Shown: positions 8,026-16,644 of the stretch, in pieces
Position numbering within the stretch: the first letter of the stretch is position 1
How the letters are laid out: each line of letters begins with the position of its first letter
Assembly: GCA_029881335.1 (NCBI GenBank)
Contig: JAOUMU010000007.1
Span: 1 to 52,080 of the forward strand
Direction: 5' to 3'
Length of the DNA stretch: 52,080 nucleotides
DNA from: Nitrospinota bacterium
GTDB lineage: Bacteria > Nitrospinota_A > UBA7883
Translations under genes and position numbers: made by a program
Notes under the pieces: generated by a model
Databases searched by the model: none
What the model saw: only the letters and a program-made list of their open reading frames with translations
What the model was told of the DNA's origin: nothing

Positions 8026-8765
8026 GAATTAAGGCTTTTTCGGTTATGGCCGGGGCGGTGGCCATGTTGGCGTTCGCCTTCCCGGGCGAGGCTCTGGCGT
8101 TGAACGACCACACGCCGGAATGGGATAAGGTGTGGATGCATCTGCTAATAGATGTGGGTGTCATCGGCGCTATATTTTTGGTTGTATCGATATATTTCCT
8201 GCTTTCGTACACTCGCAAAAGTGAGGGTGAGGTGGGGAAATTAAAGCAGATGTCTTTCGGCAATTCGCTGGCCTGGGCGTTAATCCCGGCGTTTATATTC
8301 ATGGCGGACGATTTCTACCTGGCGGCCCAGGGATGGAATCTGTGGAACAGCCAAAGACGAGTCCCGGAGGGAGCGTACGAGATTCAGGTCACTGGCCGCA
8401 TGTGGGGCTGGGACTTTGCGTATCCGAATGGCGCCATGAGCAGTTCCGATGTGGAATATGACGAAACGGGACTGGTCACTGGCATCGATGGCGACGGGTT
8501 GGTGGTGGCTCAAGGCACGCCTGTTGTGCTGCGCATGAGCAGCGCGGACGTAGTGCATTCGTTTTTTATCCCAGATTTTAGAATCAAGGAGGATCTGATG
8601 CCAGGAAGGATCACCTACCTCTGGTTCAATCCCAAGGATGCCGGGGAGCATGTCTATACTTGTACTGAGTTTTGCGGACTGGATCATTCCCGGATGTACG
8701 GCAAAGTGAAAATACTCCCTCAGCCGGAGTTTGACGCGTGGCTGGCGTCCAAGAGCGAGGAATAA
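8022..8765 (+). CDS. coxB: Cytochrome c oxidase subunit II (CuA)
   Basis: It accepts electrons from cytochrome c through the binuclear CuA site. An N-terminal hydrophobic segment (about 4-26) and two membrane helices (about 40-62, 80-97) precede a cupredoxin domain. All CuA ligands are visible: His179, Cys214, Glu216 (backbone), Cys218, His222 and Met225, in CTEFCGLDHSRM. The aromatic stretch MWGWDFAYPNG is the electron-entry patch. The protein stops soon after the CuA loop, so there is no fused cytochrome c domain (not caa3-type). The ATG has AAGGAG upstream and overlaps the sco stop. Confidence 0.96.
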   Translation: MRIKAFSVMAGAVAMLAFAFPGEALALNDHTPEWDKVWMHLLIDVGVIGAIFLVVSIYFLLSYTRKSEGEVGKLKQMSFGNSLAWALIPAFIFMADDFYLAAQGWNLWNSQRRVPEGAYEIQVTGRMWGWDFAYPNGAMSSSDVEYDETGLVTGIDGDGLVVAQGTPVVLRMSSADVVHSFFIPDFRIKEDLMPGRITYLWFNPKDAGEHVYTCTEFCGLDHSRMYGKVKILPQPEFDAWLASKSEE

Positions 8766-8819
8766 CCAGCCAGGCTGATTTGGCAGAAAAAACGAAAAAC
8801 CTAAAACAAGGCAGGAAAT

Positions 8820-10379
8820 ATGAAAGAATGGATTTTTACTACCGACCATAAAAGGGTCGGAATCCTCTACCTTATCGGCACTCTGGCCGCCTTCGCCGTG
8901 GCGGGGCTCATGGCGCTGGCGATAAGGTTGGAGTTGTGGGAAGTGGGACCTGGCATTTTAAGCCCTAACCAGTACAACGTGGCCCTATACTTCCATGGGG
9001 CCGCCATGATCCTGGGCTTTTTGATTCCGGGACTCACAGGCTTTCTGGCCAACTACCTGATCCCGATGATGATCGGGGCGCATGACGTCTCGTTTCCCAG
9101 GATCAATGCTCTTTCGGTGTGGCTATACTGGTTCGGCATCGTGCTGGCCCTTTTGACCTTCGTCATCCCGAACCCGCCGGATATTATGTGGACGGGCTAC
9201 GTGCCGTACGCCTCCCAGTACACCAGCGGTAACTCGGCGTTCTACGTCTTCACCGTCCACCTGATCGGATTCTCATCGATCCTGGGCTCGGTGAACTTTC
9301 TGTGCACCATCATATACATGCGCGCGCCTGGCATGGGGTGGAACCAGCTCAACTTCTTCGTCTGGACCATAGCAGGCGCTTTCGTGATTCAGCTTATCTT
9401 CGTTCCGGTTCTGGCCGCTGCGGTGACCCTGCTGCTGCTTGATAAGTATTTCGGAACAGCTTTCTTCGTCCCGGACAGTGGGGGCGACGTACTCTTGTAC
9501 CAGAACCTCTTCTGGTTCTACAGCCATCCGGCGGTTTACGTCATCCTGTTGCCGGCGGTGGGCGCGCTTATGGAGATCATCACCACCATGTCGCGCAACC
9601 AGGTGTTCAACTACAAGGTGGCGGTATACGGCGGAGTGTGGGGCGTGGTTCTGCTCGGCTCCGATGTATGGGTGCATCACCTATACACCTCTGGGCTTGC
9701 GGATTGGCTTCGCATAGGCATGATGGTCACCACTTTGATCATCTCGGTGCCCGTCGGCCTGCTCACCATCTCGCTGGTGGGGAGCCTATATAGGGGTTCC
9801 ATTCAGTATTCCACCGGAATGCTCTACGCGGCATCGTGCCTTTTCCTGATCCTCCTCGGCGGGCTCACCGGCATCCCGCTGGCCATGACCTCGCTGACGT
9901 TGCATCTGGCGGAGACATATTTCGTCATGGCGCATTTCCACTTCATCATGGGTATCACGGCCACTTTCGCCCTGTTCGGCGCTATCTACCACTGGTTCCC
10001 AAAGATGACCGGGAAAATGTACAGCGAGACCCTTGGCAAGATCAGCTTTGTGCTCAACTTCATTGGGGTGAACGTCACGTTCATTCCGCTGTTTGGTATC
10101 GGGGTCGAGGGGATGCCAAGACGTTATTACGACTACGCCATGTTCCCCCAGTTCCAGGGAGCGCAGCAGATCGCCACGGTGGGGGCGTTCATAATCGCCG
10201 TCGCCATGGCGCTGACTTTTGTGAACTGGATTCATGGCGCCATCGCCGGACCGCCTGCGGGAAAGAACCCTTGGGGTTCGGCGTCACTGGAGTGGACCCA
10301 TGCCGACTCCCCCCCGGGGCCGGGCAACTTTCCCACTCCTCCGACCGTTTCCGAGGATTGGACTCCGTACAATTACTAG
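8820..10379 (+). CDS. coxA: Cytochrome c oxidase subunit I, A2-type heme-copper oxidase
   Basis: The catalytic subunit has 519 residues and 12 predicted helices. Ligands seen are His59 and His374 (low-spin heme), His372 (high-spin heme), and His236, His286 and His287 (CuB), with Tyr240 four residues after His236 as the cross-linked tyrosine. The helix VI motif reads YSHPAVY. The glutamate of A1 oxidases (HPEVY) is replaced by alanine and the preceding Tyr-Ser is present, which is the A2-subfamily signature. Asp89 in GAHDVSFPRIN matches the D-channel entrance. The product should be a proton-pumping aa3-type enzyme. Confidence 0.96.
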   Translation: MKEWIFTTDHKRVGILYLIGTLAAFAVAGLMALAIRLELWEVGPGILSPNQYNVALYFHGAAMILGFLIPGLTGFLANYLIPMMIGAHDVSFPRINALSVWLYWFGIVLALLTFVIPNPPDIMWTGYVPYASQYTSGNSAFYVFTVHLIGFSSILGSVNFLCTIIYMRAPGMGWNQLNFFVWTIAGAFVIQLIFVPVLAAAVTLLLLDKYFGTAFFVPDSGGDVLLYQNLFWFYSHPAVYVILLPAVGALMEIITTMSRNQVFNYKVAVYGGVWGVVLLGSDVWVHHLYTSGLADWLRIGMMVTTLIISVPVGLLTISLVGSLYRGSIQYSTGMLYAASCLFLILLGGLTGIPLAMTSLTLHLAETYFVMAHFHFIMGITATFALFGAIYHWFPKMTGKMYSETLGKISFVLNFIGVNVTFIPLFGIGVEGMPRRYYDYAMFPQFQGAQQIATVGAFIIAVAMALTFVNWIHGAIAGPPAGKNPWGSASLEWTHADSPPGPGNFPTPPTVSEDWTPYNY

Positions 10380-10418
10380 AGGCTTGACTTTTTAAAGCCC
10401 GTAATGCGGTAATATATT

Positions 10419-10470
10419 GGCGGGTCTGGTATCGTCCCAGAAGAAGGGATGGCCGGACCCGCCTTTCTTT
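10419..10470 (+). terminator. Intrinsic terminator after coxA
   Basis: GGCGGGTCTGG (10420-10430 region) pairs with CCGGACCCGCC (10453-10463), with one G-T pair and further pairing inside the loop. TTTCTTT follows at 10464-10470. This separates the cox genes from ctaA, though read-through or attenuation is possible because ctaA starts only 54 bases later. Confidence 0.75.
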
Positions 10471-10523
10471 ATCATTTTTGAATTATATTTATCAGATTCC
10501 GGATTCAACCACGGGGGGAGAGC

Positions 10524-11399
10524 GTGATTAGGGTAGTAGTCGGTTTGGCCATAGCGGCCACATATATACTGATGGTGATGGGCAATGTGGTGACCACCTC
10601 AGGCTCCGGCCTGGCTTGCCCCGATTGGCCTCTGTGTCATGGCGCGGTGATTCCACCGCCACCATACAACAACTGGATAGAAATGGGCCACAGATTGATG
10701 GCCAGCCTCACCGGGACTCTGGTACTGCTATCCACCATACTGATATGGATGAAGGTCAAACGAGGAGTCCCCAAATGGTTCACTCTTGTGGCGCTGATCC
10801 TCACCGGCATAGTTGCGGGTCTGGGGGCTTTCGTGGTGCTCTCCGAGGCGCCGAACCTGGAGAGCCTGTTCGACGTGCTCCTGATCTCCACCCACATCAT
10901 CCTGGCCGCCACCATCTTCACCCTCATGATATTCACCTTCCGCATGCTTCCCCAGTCACCGGGAAAGAAGGTGGAGAAGTTTTATCTGCTGATGCTCGGG
11001 TTTGTGGTGCTGCAGGTGCTGTTGGGCATCCTGGTGCGCTATGGGCAGGCTTCCCTGGCCTGCCCCGATTTCCCCTATTGCAAGGGGGTGTGGATTCCTG
11101 ATTTTATCGATCTGAAGATCACTCTCCAGTTTATCCATCGCGTGAACGCACTGATTATATTCACGATTTCCCTGGCATATATGATAGACTGTCTCCGAAA
11201 AGGGCATGATCGGCTAAGCGCCTCGGTGACTTTTGTATTCATCCTGGCGCAGGCCACCATCGGGGCGTACATCATCTGGAGCAGCATGTATTTTCCATAT
11301 GTTGTTCTCCATGGCGCCAATGGCTTCGCCCTTTACGGGTGGCTTGTGTATAAGGCAGCGCCTCATTTCAAATCAGAGAATCTGACCGAGGGGGTTTAA
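10524..11399 (+). CDS. ctaA: Heme A synthase (COX15/CtaA)
   Basis: It oxidises the C8 methyl of heme O to a formyl group to give heme A. The 291-residue protein has eight helices in two related halves. Each half has a periplasmic Cys pair (SGLACPDWPLCHG near residue 30; ASLACPDFPYCKG in the second half) and heme-ligand histidines (MGHRLMA, STHIILA, FIHRVNA, VLHGANG). The GTG start has GGGGAG upstream. It is followed seven bases later by ctaB, completing the heme O/A branch next to the oxidase. Confidence 0.95.
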   Translation: MIRVVVGLAIAATYILMVMGNVVTTSGSGLACPDWPLCHGAVIPPPPYNNWIEMGHRLMASLTGTLVLLSTILIWMKVKRGVPKWFTLVALILTGIVAGLGAFVVLSEAPNLESLFDVLLISTHIILAATIFTLMIFTFRMLPQSPGKKVEKFYLLMLGFVVLQVLLGILVRYGQASLACPDFPYCKGVWIPDFIDLKITLQFIHRVNALIIFTISLAYMIDCLRKGHDRLSASVTFVFILAQATIGAYIIWSSMYFPYVVLHGANGFALYGWLVYKAAPHFKSENLTEGV

Positions 11400-11405
11400 G
11401 ACCGC

Positions 11406-12305
11406 ATGAACCGGGAGAACGTGACAGTGTACGTGGCCGACCAGGCTGAAGGATGGCTTCCCCCTTTCCTGGTGGTGATGAAGCCCGGAATTGTGGCCAT
11501 GGTCATCATCTCCGCCCTCTGCGGTATGTACGTGGCGGGTCCGGGATTGCCCACTTCCTCGGCGCTGGTGTTCTGGACAATGTTCTCCATTGGCCTGGCC
11601 AGTGCCGCCGCCGCCGCACTCAATAACTACATAGACAGGGATATTGACCTGATCATGAAGCGAACCAGCGGACGGCCTATTCCGGCCGGCTCCCTCTCTC
11701 CGGCCGGGGTGATGATTTTCGGTGTGACGGGAGCCGTGATCTCCGTCGCGGCCGCCTTCGAAGAGATAAACACCATGACGGCGGCGCTTCTGGCCGCATC
11801 AATTTTCATATATGTGGTGGTGTATACGCTGGTGATGAAACGCAGAACCCCATGGGCCACCTTCGTCGGAGGGATAGGTGGCGCCTTGCCGCCGGTAATC
11901 GGCTACACCGCCGTCCGCCCCGTTCTGGATCAATACGCTCTGGCCATGTTCCTAATTATTTTCACCTGGCAGCATCCCCATTTCTGGTCGCTGGCGCTCA
12001 AATATATCGAAGAATACAAGGCCGCCCGGGTGAATAACCATGCCGTGGTCGTGGGCGTGGAGGGGACCAAGCGCCGCATCGCTCTCTGGACATTCATTCT
12101 GGCTGTCGTCTCTGTGATGCCATGGTATATCGGTATGGCGGGGGGGATATATCTGGCGGGAGCGCTCATTTTCGGCATCGTCAACTTCGCCATGGCCATG
12201 GTTTTTCTTTTCTCCCAGGCCAGGCTGGCCATGAGGATTTTCTTTTTCTCCCTGATCCATCTGCCAGCGCTCTATCTTCTGCTTCTCCTGGATTTGACCA
12301 TATAA
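11406..12305 (+). CDS. ctaB: Protoheme IX farnesyltransferase (heme O synthase)
   Basis: A UbiA-superfamily prenyltransferase that converts heme B to heme O. The 299 residues contain nine hydrophobic helices and the signature NNYIDRDIDLIMKRTSGRP (first DxxxD), a second aspartate-poor loop, VVYTLVMKRRTPW, and the family TWQHPHFWSLAL. The N-terminus is longer than minimal (about 20 residues before LVVMKPGIV), as in many CtaB proteins. It directly follows ctaA and precedes a 40-residue membrane ORF. Confidence 0.95.
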   Translation: MNRENVTVYVADQAEGWLPPFLVVMKPGIVAMVIISALCGMYVAGPGLPTSSALVFWTMFSIGLASAAAAALNNYIDRDIDLIMKRTSGRPIPAGSLSPAGVMIFGVTGAVISVAAAFEEINTMTAALLAASIFIYVVVYTLVMKRRTPWATFVGGIGGALPPVIGYTAVRPVLDQYALAMFLIIFTWQHPHFWSLALKYIEEYKAARVNNHAVVVGVEGTKRRIALWTFILAVVSVMPWYIGMAGGIYLAGALIFGIVNFAMAMVFLFSQARLAMRIFFFSLIHLPALYLLLLLDLTI

Positions 12306-12320
12306 CGCAGGCCTATACCC

Positions 12321-12443
12321 ATGAGCGACGAGGAGGAAAAGTTTTTCATAAGCCAGCGGACACTGGTTATCATCCTCATTGTCTTCGTATTCCTGATGTT
12401 CTCTGGCATCATCATCAAATCCGTCATCTCGGGTCACGTATAA
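12321..12443 (+). CDS. 40-residue single-span membrane protein
   Basis: An ATG 16 bases after ctaB opens a 40-codon frame, MSDEEEKFFISQRT followed by a hydrophobic run of about 19 residues (LVIILIVFVFLMFSGIIIK) and a short polar tail. The acidic N-terminus, single helix and basic end look like a small inner-membrane subunit. I do not recognise the family. Tiny single-span proteins are common partners of terminal oxidases (CcoQ, CydX), so a role with the oxidase or heme A enzymes is a reasonable guess from position only. Confidence 0.55.
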   Translation: MSDEEEKFFISQRTLVIILIVFVFLMFSGIIIKSVISGHV

Positions 12444-12565
12444 ACTAACGCCAGGACAAGCTTTCAGGAAACTGTTTCCCTCGGTCAGGGATGTCTGTGA
12501 GGCTTTGGCGCGGATTAAGGTTCCGGGAATGATAAAATGACTCCCTAAACGGATATTGCCGACCT

Positions 12566-13900
12566 ATGGACCAAGAGGATAGAAGCCGGGATCTTTTCGG
12601 GGAAGACTCCGCCCCCCGTCCATTGGCGGACAGGATGCGCCCAGCCACCATGGAGGAGTTCCTGGGCCAGGAGCGGCTCACCGGGCCAGGGAGGCCTCTG
12701 CGCCAGCTTATTGACTCGGGCAGGATTCCATCCATTATCTTCTGGGGTCCTCCCGGCTCAGGAAAGACAACCCTGGCAAGGCTCATCGCCGCCAGCCAGG
12801 AGGCCAAGTTTGTGGAGATCTCCGCCGTGGCCGCCGGGGTGGCGGACCTTCGCGCGGCGGTGGATCTGGCGCTGCGGCAATGGCGTGGCTACAAACGAAA
12901 GACAATCCTGTTCATCGACGAGATCCACCGATTCAACAAGGCCCAACAGGACGCCATCCTCCCCCGCGTGGAGGATGGCACGGTGACCGTGATCGGCGCC
13001 ACCACAGAAAATCCCGCCTTCGAGGTGATCCCGGCGCTACGCTCCCGCATGAGAATCTTCAAGCTGGATCAGCTTGGCTTTCACGATACTAGGGAAATGG
13101 TACTGCGCGCAGCCCGCGATCCGGACCGGGGATTGGGAGCCCAAGGGTTGGCGGCCAAAGGGCTCCATATGGAGGTGGATGTGGTCGACAGGATAGCGCA
13201 AATCTCCGGTGGGGATGGCCGGGTGGCGCTAAACCTTCTGGAGGCGGCAGCCCATGCCACAGGCCAAGCGCCGATCACCATGGAGCTGGTGGATGAACTG
13301 GCCAGGGACACCGCCATACTGTTCGATAAAATGGGGCAGGAGCATTTCGACCACGCCTCGGCGTTCCAGAAGTCGTTACGCGGTTCCGATCCGGACGCAG
13401 CCATATACTGGCTTGCCAAGATGATCGCTGGGGGGGAAGATCCCCGATTCATCGCCCGCAGGTTGATGGTGACAGCGTCGGAGGATGTGGGACTGGCGGA
13501 TCCCACCGCGCTGATGGTGGCAGTGGCCGCGGCGGAGGCGGTGGAGCGGCTGGGGATGCCGGAGGGGAGGATACCATTGGCCCACGCTGTGATCCATGTG
13601 GCGACTGCGCCCAAGAGCAACTCGGCTTATCTTGCCATCGACGGTGCGTTGGCCGACATACAGAAAGAGGGGAGGGCGCTGCCTCCGCCGGACCACCTGA
13701 AGGATACCCATTATAAAGCGGCGAAAGGATTCGGCTTTGGCAAGGGGTACAAATATCCTCACGACTTTCCCGACGGATGGGAGGAGCAGGAGTATATGCC
13801 GGATGGATTGAAAGGCAAACGCTATTACACACCACTGGACCGGGGACGGGAAGCGGCCATTCGGGAGAGAATGGAGGGGAAGAAAAAAAGGGGGAGGTAG
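12566..13900 (+). CDS. rarA: Replication-associated recombination protein A (AAA+ ATPase)
   Basis: RarA/MgsA acts at stalled replication forks. The 444 residues start with the family stretch [20 protein letters not shown], then Walker [10 protein letters not shown] (61-69), Walker [18 protein letters not shown], sensor 1 [11 protein letters not shown], and the arginine-finger region ALRSRMRIF. The C-terminal tetramerisation part ([42 protein letters not shown]) is complete. An N-terminal [13 protein letters not shown] resembles the clamp/SSB-binding tip of other RarA proteins. It is on the plus strand, converging with the minus-strand gene beyond 14 kb. Confidence 0.95.
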   Translation: MDQEDRSRDLFGEDSAPRPLADRMRPATMEEFLGQERLTGPGRPLRQLIDSGRIPSIIFWGPPGSGKTTLARLIAASQEAKFVEISAVAAGVADLRAAVDLALRQWRGYKRKTILFIDEIHRFNKAQQDAILPRVEDGTVTVIGATTENPAFEVIPALRSRMRIFKLDQLGFHDTREMVLRAARDPDRGLGAQGLAAKGLHMEVDVVDRIAQISGGDGRVALNLLEAAAHATGQAPITMELVDELARDTAILFDKMGQEHFDHASAFQKSLRGSDPDAAIYWLAKMIAGGEDPRFIARRLMVTASEDVGLADPTALMVAVAAAEAVERLGMPEGRIPLAHAVIHVATAPKSNSAYLAIDGALADIQKEGRALPPPDHLKDTHYKAAKGFGFGKGYKYPHDFPDGWEEQEYMPDGLKGKRYYTPLDRGREAAIRERMEGKKKRGR

Positions 13901-14020
13901 AGCCCCTCCTAGGGTTCATCCGATTCCGGCCACTTTCAACAAGCGTGGAAGCCCTCTAACGCACAGAGCAAATACCACCCGCGATCAACCCCCAGGTTTC
14001 TGCGCAAAGCCCGGTTTCAG

Positions 14021-14848
14021 TCACACATCCAGCTTCAGAAGCTCGCTCATTTTCAGCAAATGCTTCCACTCCTCCGCCGCCAGCGCCCGAAAGAATCCTG
14101 CGGTTTTATCCTCCCTGGCTTCTCTGGCCAGCTTTGTATACAGGTCATAGGAGTTTGCCTCCACACCCATGGAGAACTCCAATATATCGTCCATGGTGGC
14201 GCTCCTGGCCCATTCCTTGGCGTCGGACAGCTTTACGCCCCCCTCCAGGCAGCATCCCTCCCCGCGATACCTGGAAGTGGCCCCGGCGATATCCTGGCCG
14301 ACCAGGCTTTTGTATATTTCCCGAATCGAGTCCATATGACCCTTTTCAGACCCTGCCAGCTCCTCCAGCAGCGCCCTGGCATCGCCAGGATCCAAATCAT
14401 CCAATATGAAGCGATAGAAAGCAGCCGACCCCTCCTCCATGGCCCAGGAGGCGGCCACCACTTCATCGAAAGGCGCTCCGGGCGAGAGGAACACCATCCC
14501 GGCGCCAAGGCCGCCCGTGGCCACCAACCCGTCCCAGGCGAACATTCCTCCATCCACATTGTAGACCTCCTTGAAGCCGGAGCTGAGCAGAATGCCCCCC
14601 GCGGCGGCGCTACGGTTTCCGGAGCGGCAATAGACATATATCTTTTTGGTCTTGTCCAGTTCGCCCATACGCTGCGGTATCTCCCCCAGGGGGATTAGGA
14701 CAGAGCCCGGGATTCGGGAGTGCTCGTTCTCCTCCGGCTGGCGCACGTCCAGCAGCAGGATTTCATCCCGCAAGGGGCCGTTCATCTCCTCGCGAAGTTT
14801 ATCCACCCGCACCGCCGGCGCCGGCTTGAAATATCCTTTCAAACTCAT
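14021..14848 (-). CDS. Rhodanese - ferritin-like (rubrerythrin) fusion protein
   Basis: The 275-residue protein has two domains. Residues 10-115 form a rhodanese domain with the active-site loop YCRSGNRS (Cys74), preceded by LLLDVRQPEE and RIPGSVLIPLGE. Residues about 125-275 form a ferritin-like four-helix region with carboxylate/histidine motifs: EEGSAAFYR, SEKGHMD, VEANSYDLY and EEWKHLLKM, the E...ExxH...E...ExxH pattern of a di-iron site. It is cytosolic, with no signal peptide. Function is inferred as sulfane-sulfur handling coupled to peroxide or oxygen reduction. A good AAGGAG lies before the ATG. It is downstream of, but separated by 229 bases from, the sulfur operon. Confidence 0.85.
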   Translation of the reverse strand: MSLKGYFKPAPAVRVDKLREEMNGPLRDEILLLDVRQPEENEHSRIPGSVLIPLGEIPQRMGELDKTKKIYVYCRSGNRSAAAGGILLSSGFKEVYNVDGGMFAWDGLVATGGLGAGMVFLSPGAPFDEVVAASWAMEEGSAAFYRFILDDLDPGDARALLEELAGSEKGHMDSIREIYKSLVGQDIAGATSRYRGEGCCLEGGVKLSDAKEWARSATMDDILEFSMGVEANSYDLYTKLAREAREDKTAGFFRALAAEEWKHLLKMSELLKLDV

Positions 14849-14924
14849 TATTTATCACTCCTTGCATTCATTATGTTGATCGGCGCCACCCGCCCATTCA
14901 CACCTTAGTAGAGATGATAGCGGC

Positions 14925-14950
14925 ATTATAATGATTCGGCGAATGTCGCC
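14925..14950 (-). promoter_or_regulatory. Possible promoter of the rhodanese-ferritin gene with a palindrome at the -35 side
   Basis: On the minus strand a perfect TATAAT lies at 14930-14925, about 75 bases before the ATG. No good -35 is seen. Instead the palindrome GGCGA-N3-TCGCC (14938-14950) lies just upstream of the -10, where an activator or repressor could bind. Confidence 0.35.
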
Positions 14951-15077
14951 TCTCTTGATGAAGATTTGCTAGCCGCTCATGGCGGCCACTACGACGGGCT
15001 GGCACGTGGAAATGTAAACTCAACAAACCGTGCAGGTATGTCGAAGTAATGCGTGCCGGGCTGTGGAATCTATCGCC

Positions 15078-15545
15078 TTAACCTGTCTGGCCCCGGAACG
15101 TCCGCACCGGGAATCCTCCCTCCATATCCACTCTACCCTCCACCACATCCTCTATGGAGATAGAGAAAAGAAGGTCGTTGAAATGCTGGCAAAGCTTGGC
15201 CCACAGCGCCTGGGTGACACAGTCCTTTGACTTGGAGCAAGGCTTTTCCAGCAGACTTCTTTCGTCGGCGCATTCGGTGATGATCAGGCTTTCGTCCACG
15301 GCGGCGAATATGTCGCCAATGGTTATGTCGGTGGGGCTTTTGGCCAGATAGTATCCCCCACCGGGGCCACGGACAGACTTGACCAGGTTGGCCTTTCTCA
15401 GTTTCACAAAAAGCTGCTCCAGGTAGTTCTGGCTCAGGCCCTGCCGCTCGGCTATCATCCCCAGCGGCACAGGCGCCTCTTTTTGACAGATTGTCATGTC
15501 CACCATGGCCTGCACTGCGTAATGGCCCTTGGTGGAAATCCTCAT
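15078..15545 (-). CDS. Rrf2 family transcriptional regulator (IscR/CymR-like)
   Basis: The 155-residue protein has the Rrf2 winged helix: MRISTKGHYAVQAM, a recognition helix in LSQNYLEQLFVKLRKANLVKSVRGPGGGYYLAK, and a dimer helix. Three cysteines in the effector loop (Cys92, Cys103, Cys109, in TEC...KPC...DCV) are in the region where IscR holds its Fe-S cluster. The first spacing is longer than in IscR. It is the last gene of the sulfur operon and may sense Fe-S or cysteine status and control it. A plausible operator overlaps the operon promoter at 20.9 kb. Confidence 0.9.
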   Translation of the reverse strand: MRISTKGHYAVQAMVDMTICQKEAPVPLGMIAERQGLSQNYLEQLFVKLRKANLVKSVRGPGGGYYLAKSPTDITIGDIFAAVDESLIITECADERSLLEKPCSKSKDCVTQALWAKLCQHFNDLLFSISIEDVVEGRVDMEGGFPVRTFRGQTG

Positions 15546-15552
15546 GTCGCTC

Positions 15553-16047
15553 TCACTCTATGACATCCCGTTCGATCGGATCCACGCGCATGCCATCATT
15601 TTTCATCGCGTCAATGGCCGCATCCACAGCTTCCAGCTCGCCGGAGATTTCCATCTCCACGGATCCCTGATCCCCGGTGATGCGAGCCTGGCGGATGTTC
15701 AACACAACGTCGTGACTTTTTATGATCCTGCTGTATATCGGCTCCGCTATTTTCTCCGGCGGTATGAGCACACGCACCCGAATGGAGGCGATCCTGTCCG
15801 GGCCTTCCGCGTCCAGCACTCCGCGATTCCCTTCGCGAATCAGGGCGCCGCGACACTTTAACTCCAGGATGGCCGCATCCACATTCTGGTCGGGACCGGT
15901 AAGGCTGAGAACCAGCCAACCGGCCGAGTGGGTCACCGAGGCCTTGTACACCACTGGCTCCAGGCCATGACGTTTCGACAGCGAATAAAGCACCGGTTCG
16001 CGGACCAGGTCTACTGGAAATGTAATGGAAAAATATCTGTCGCCCAT
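15553..16047 (-). CDS. NIL-domain protein (two NIL repeats)
   Basis: The protein has 164 residues. Two copies of the ferredoxin-like NIL domain are visible: residues 1-75 begin YFSITFPVDLVREPVLYSLS, and residues 88-160 contain IRVRVLIPPEKIAEPIYSRII. Each has the alternation of strands typical of NIL (GWLVLSLTG; SVEMEISG). NIL domains occur at the C-terminus of methionine transporters (ligand sensing) and in the NIL-ferredoxin partner of homocysteine synthesis in anaerobes. This protein lacks a ferredoxin domain or any CxxC motif. Its place between a TusA-like protein and Rrf2 suggests sensing or binding of a sulfur amino acid. Confidence 0.75.
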   Translation of the reverse strand: MGDRYFSITFPVDLVREPVLYSLSKRHGLEPVVYKASVTHSAGWLVLSLTGPDQNVDAAILELKCRGALIREGNRGVLDAEGPDRIASIRVRVLIPPEKIAEPIYSRIIKSHDVVLNIRQARITGDQGSVEMEISGELEAVDAAIDAMKNDGMRVDPIERDVIE

Positions 16048-16050
16048 CGT

Positions 16051-16290
16051 CTATTTCTTTTTGATGATAAATTCCCAGTCGGTCTTGTTGAACTTATGGG
16101 GCCAGAGGATCACCTCGTGCCCCTCGTTCTCCGCGCTGCGTGGCACGTTTTTGGTGGCCGGCTCATGGTCCACCACCACGCGCAACACCTCGCCGGACTC
16201 CATCGACTCAAGTTGCAGCTTGGTCTTCACGAAAGTGAAGGGGCACACTTCCCCCTTGATGTTCAGTTCCCGGTCAGGCTTGATGGACAT
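16051..16290 (-). CDS. TusA-like sulfur-carrier protein
   Basis: The 79-residue protein has the TusA/SirA fold: a beta strand leading to GEVCPFTFVKTK with the persulfide-carrying Cys16 in the CPxx helix cap, then ESMESGEVLRVVVDHEPATKNVP and the final VILWPHKFNKTDWEFIIKKK. TusA proteins pass sulfane sulfur between enzymes. The ATG at 16290 sits after GGAGG; the longer TTG frame starting at 16302 would include this ribosome site and is rejected. Its neighbours are a DsrH-like protein upstream and the NIL protein four bases downstream. Confidence 0.88.
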   Translation of the reverse strand: MSIKPDRELNIKGEVCPFTFVKTKLQLESMESGEVLRVVVDHEPATKNVPRSAENEGHEVILWPHKFNKTDWEFIIKKK

Positions 16291-16308
16291 GTTTTCCTCC
16301 AATTGCCC

Positions 16309-16644
16309 TCAAAGGGTTATTATTTTTTGATGGGCGGCCACCGCTTCCACCAGTTCTGCGTACCCGATAAGCTTTATCCCAGCCTTCCCTCCACGGATCA
16401 TGGCGTCCTCCTTCATGGCAAAGCAGTTCTCCGGCCAGTCTCCGATTTCGGTGTCGAGATCGTGGGCGGCCCTATGTCCGCCCGGTCCCCCGTAGTGGGA
16501 CATGTGTCCAAACAGCGAAGAGCCATTGAACACCCCATCCTGCATGAGAATCACCCGGTCCGCCGCCTTGAGAGCCAGCCTGGCCAATTCGCCAGGATTC
16601 TCGCCCAGGGGCCGGGTCACCAATACCAGAGTTTTCGCGCTCAT
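16309..16644 (-). CDS. DsrE-fold protein, DsrH/TusB-like
   Basis: The 111-residue protein is a small alpha/beta DsrE-fold protein: strand TLVLVTRPLGENPGELARLALKAADRVILMQDGVF is the beta-alpha-beta core in which VILMQDGV matches the DsrE/DsrH families. The C-terminal AELVEAVAAHQKIITL resembles TusB/DsrH ends. One cysteine (ENCFAMKED) is in the region where DsrE proteins carry their sulfur acceptor. The ATG overlaps the stop of the cysteine-synthase gene by four bases. It is probably a subunit of a TusBCD-like hexamer with the two DsrE-like proteins of this operon. Confidence 0.7.
   Translation of the reverse strand: MSAKTLVLVTRPLGENPGELARLALKAADRVILMQDGVFNGSSLFGHMSHYGGPGGHRAAHDLDTEIGDWPENCFAMKEDAMIRGGKAGIKLIGYAELVEAVAAHQKIITL

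Noticed and set aside
10384-10415. TTGACT...TAATAT as a promoter before ctaA.
   Set aside because: The spacing is 20 bases, too long, and a terminator follows immediately.
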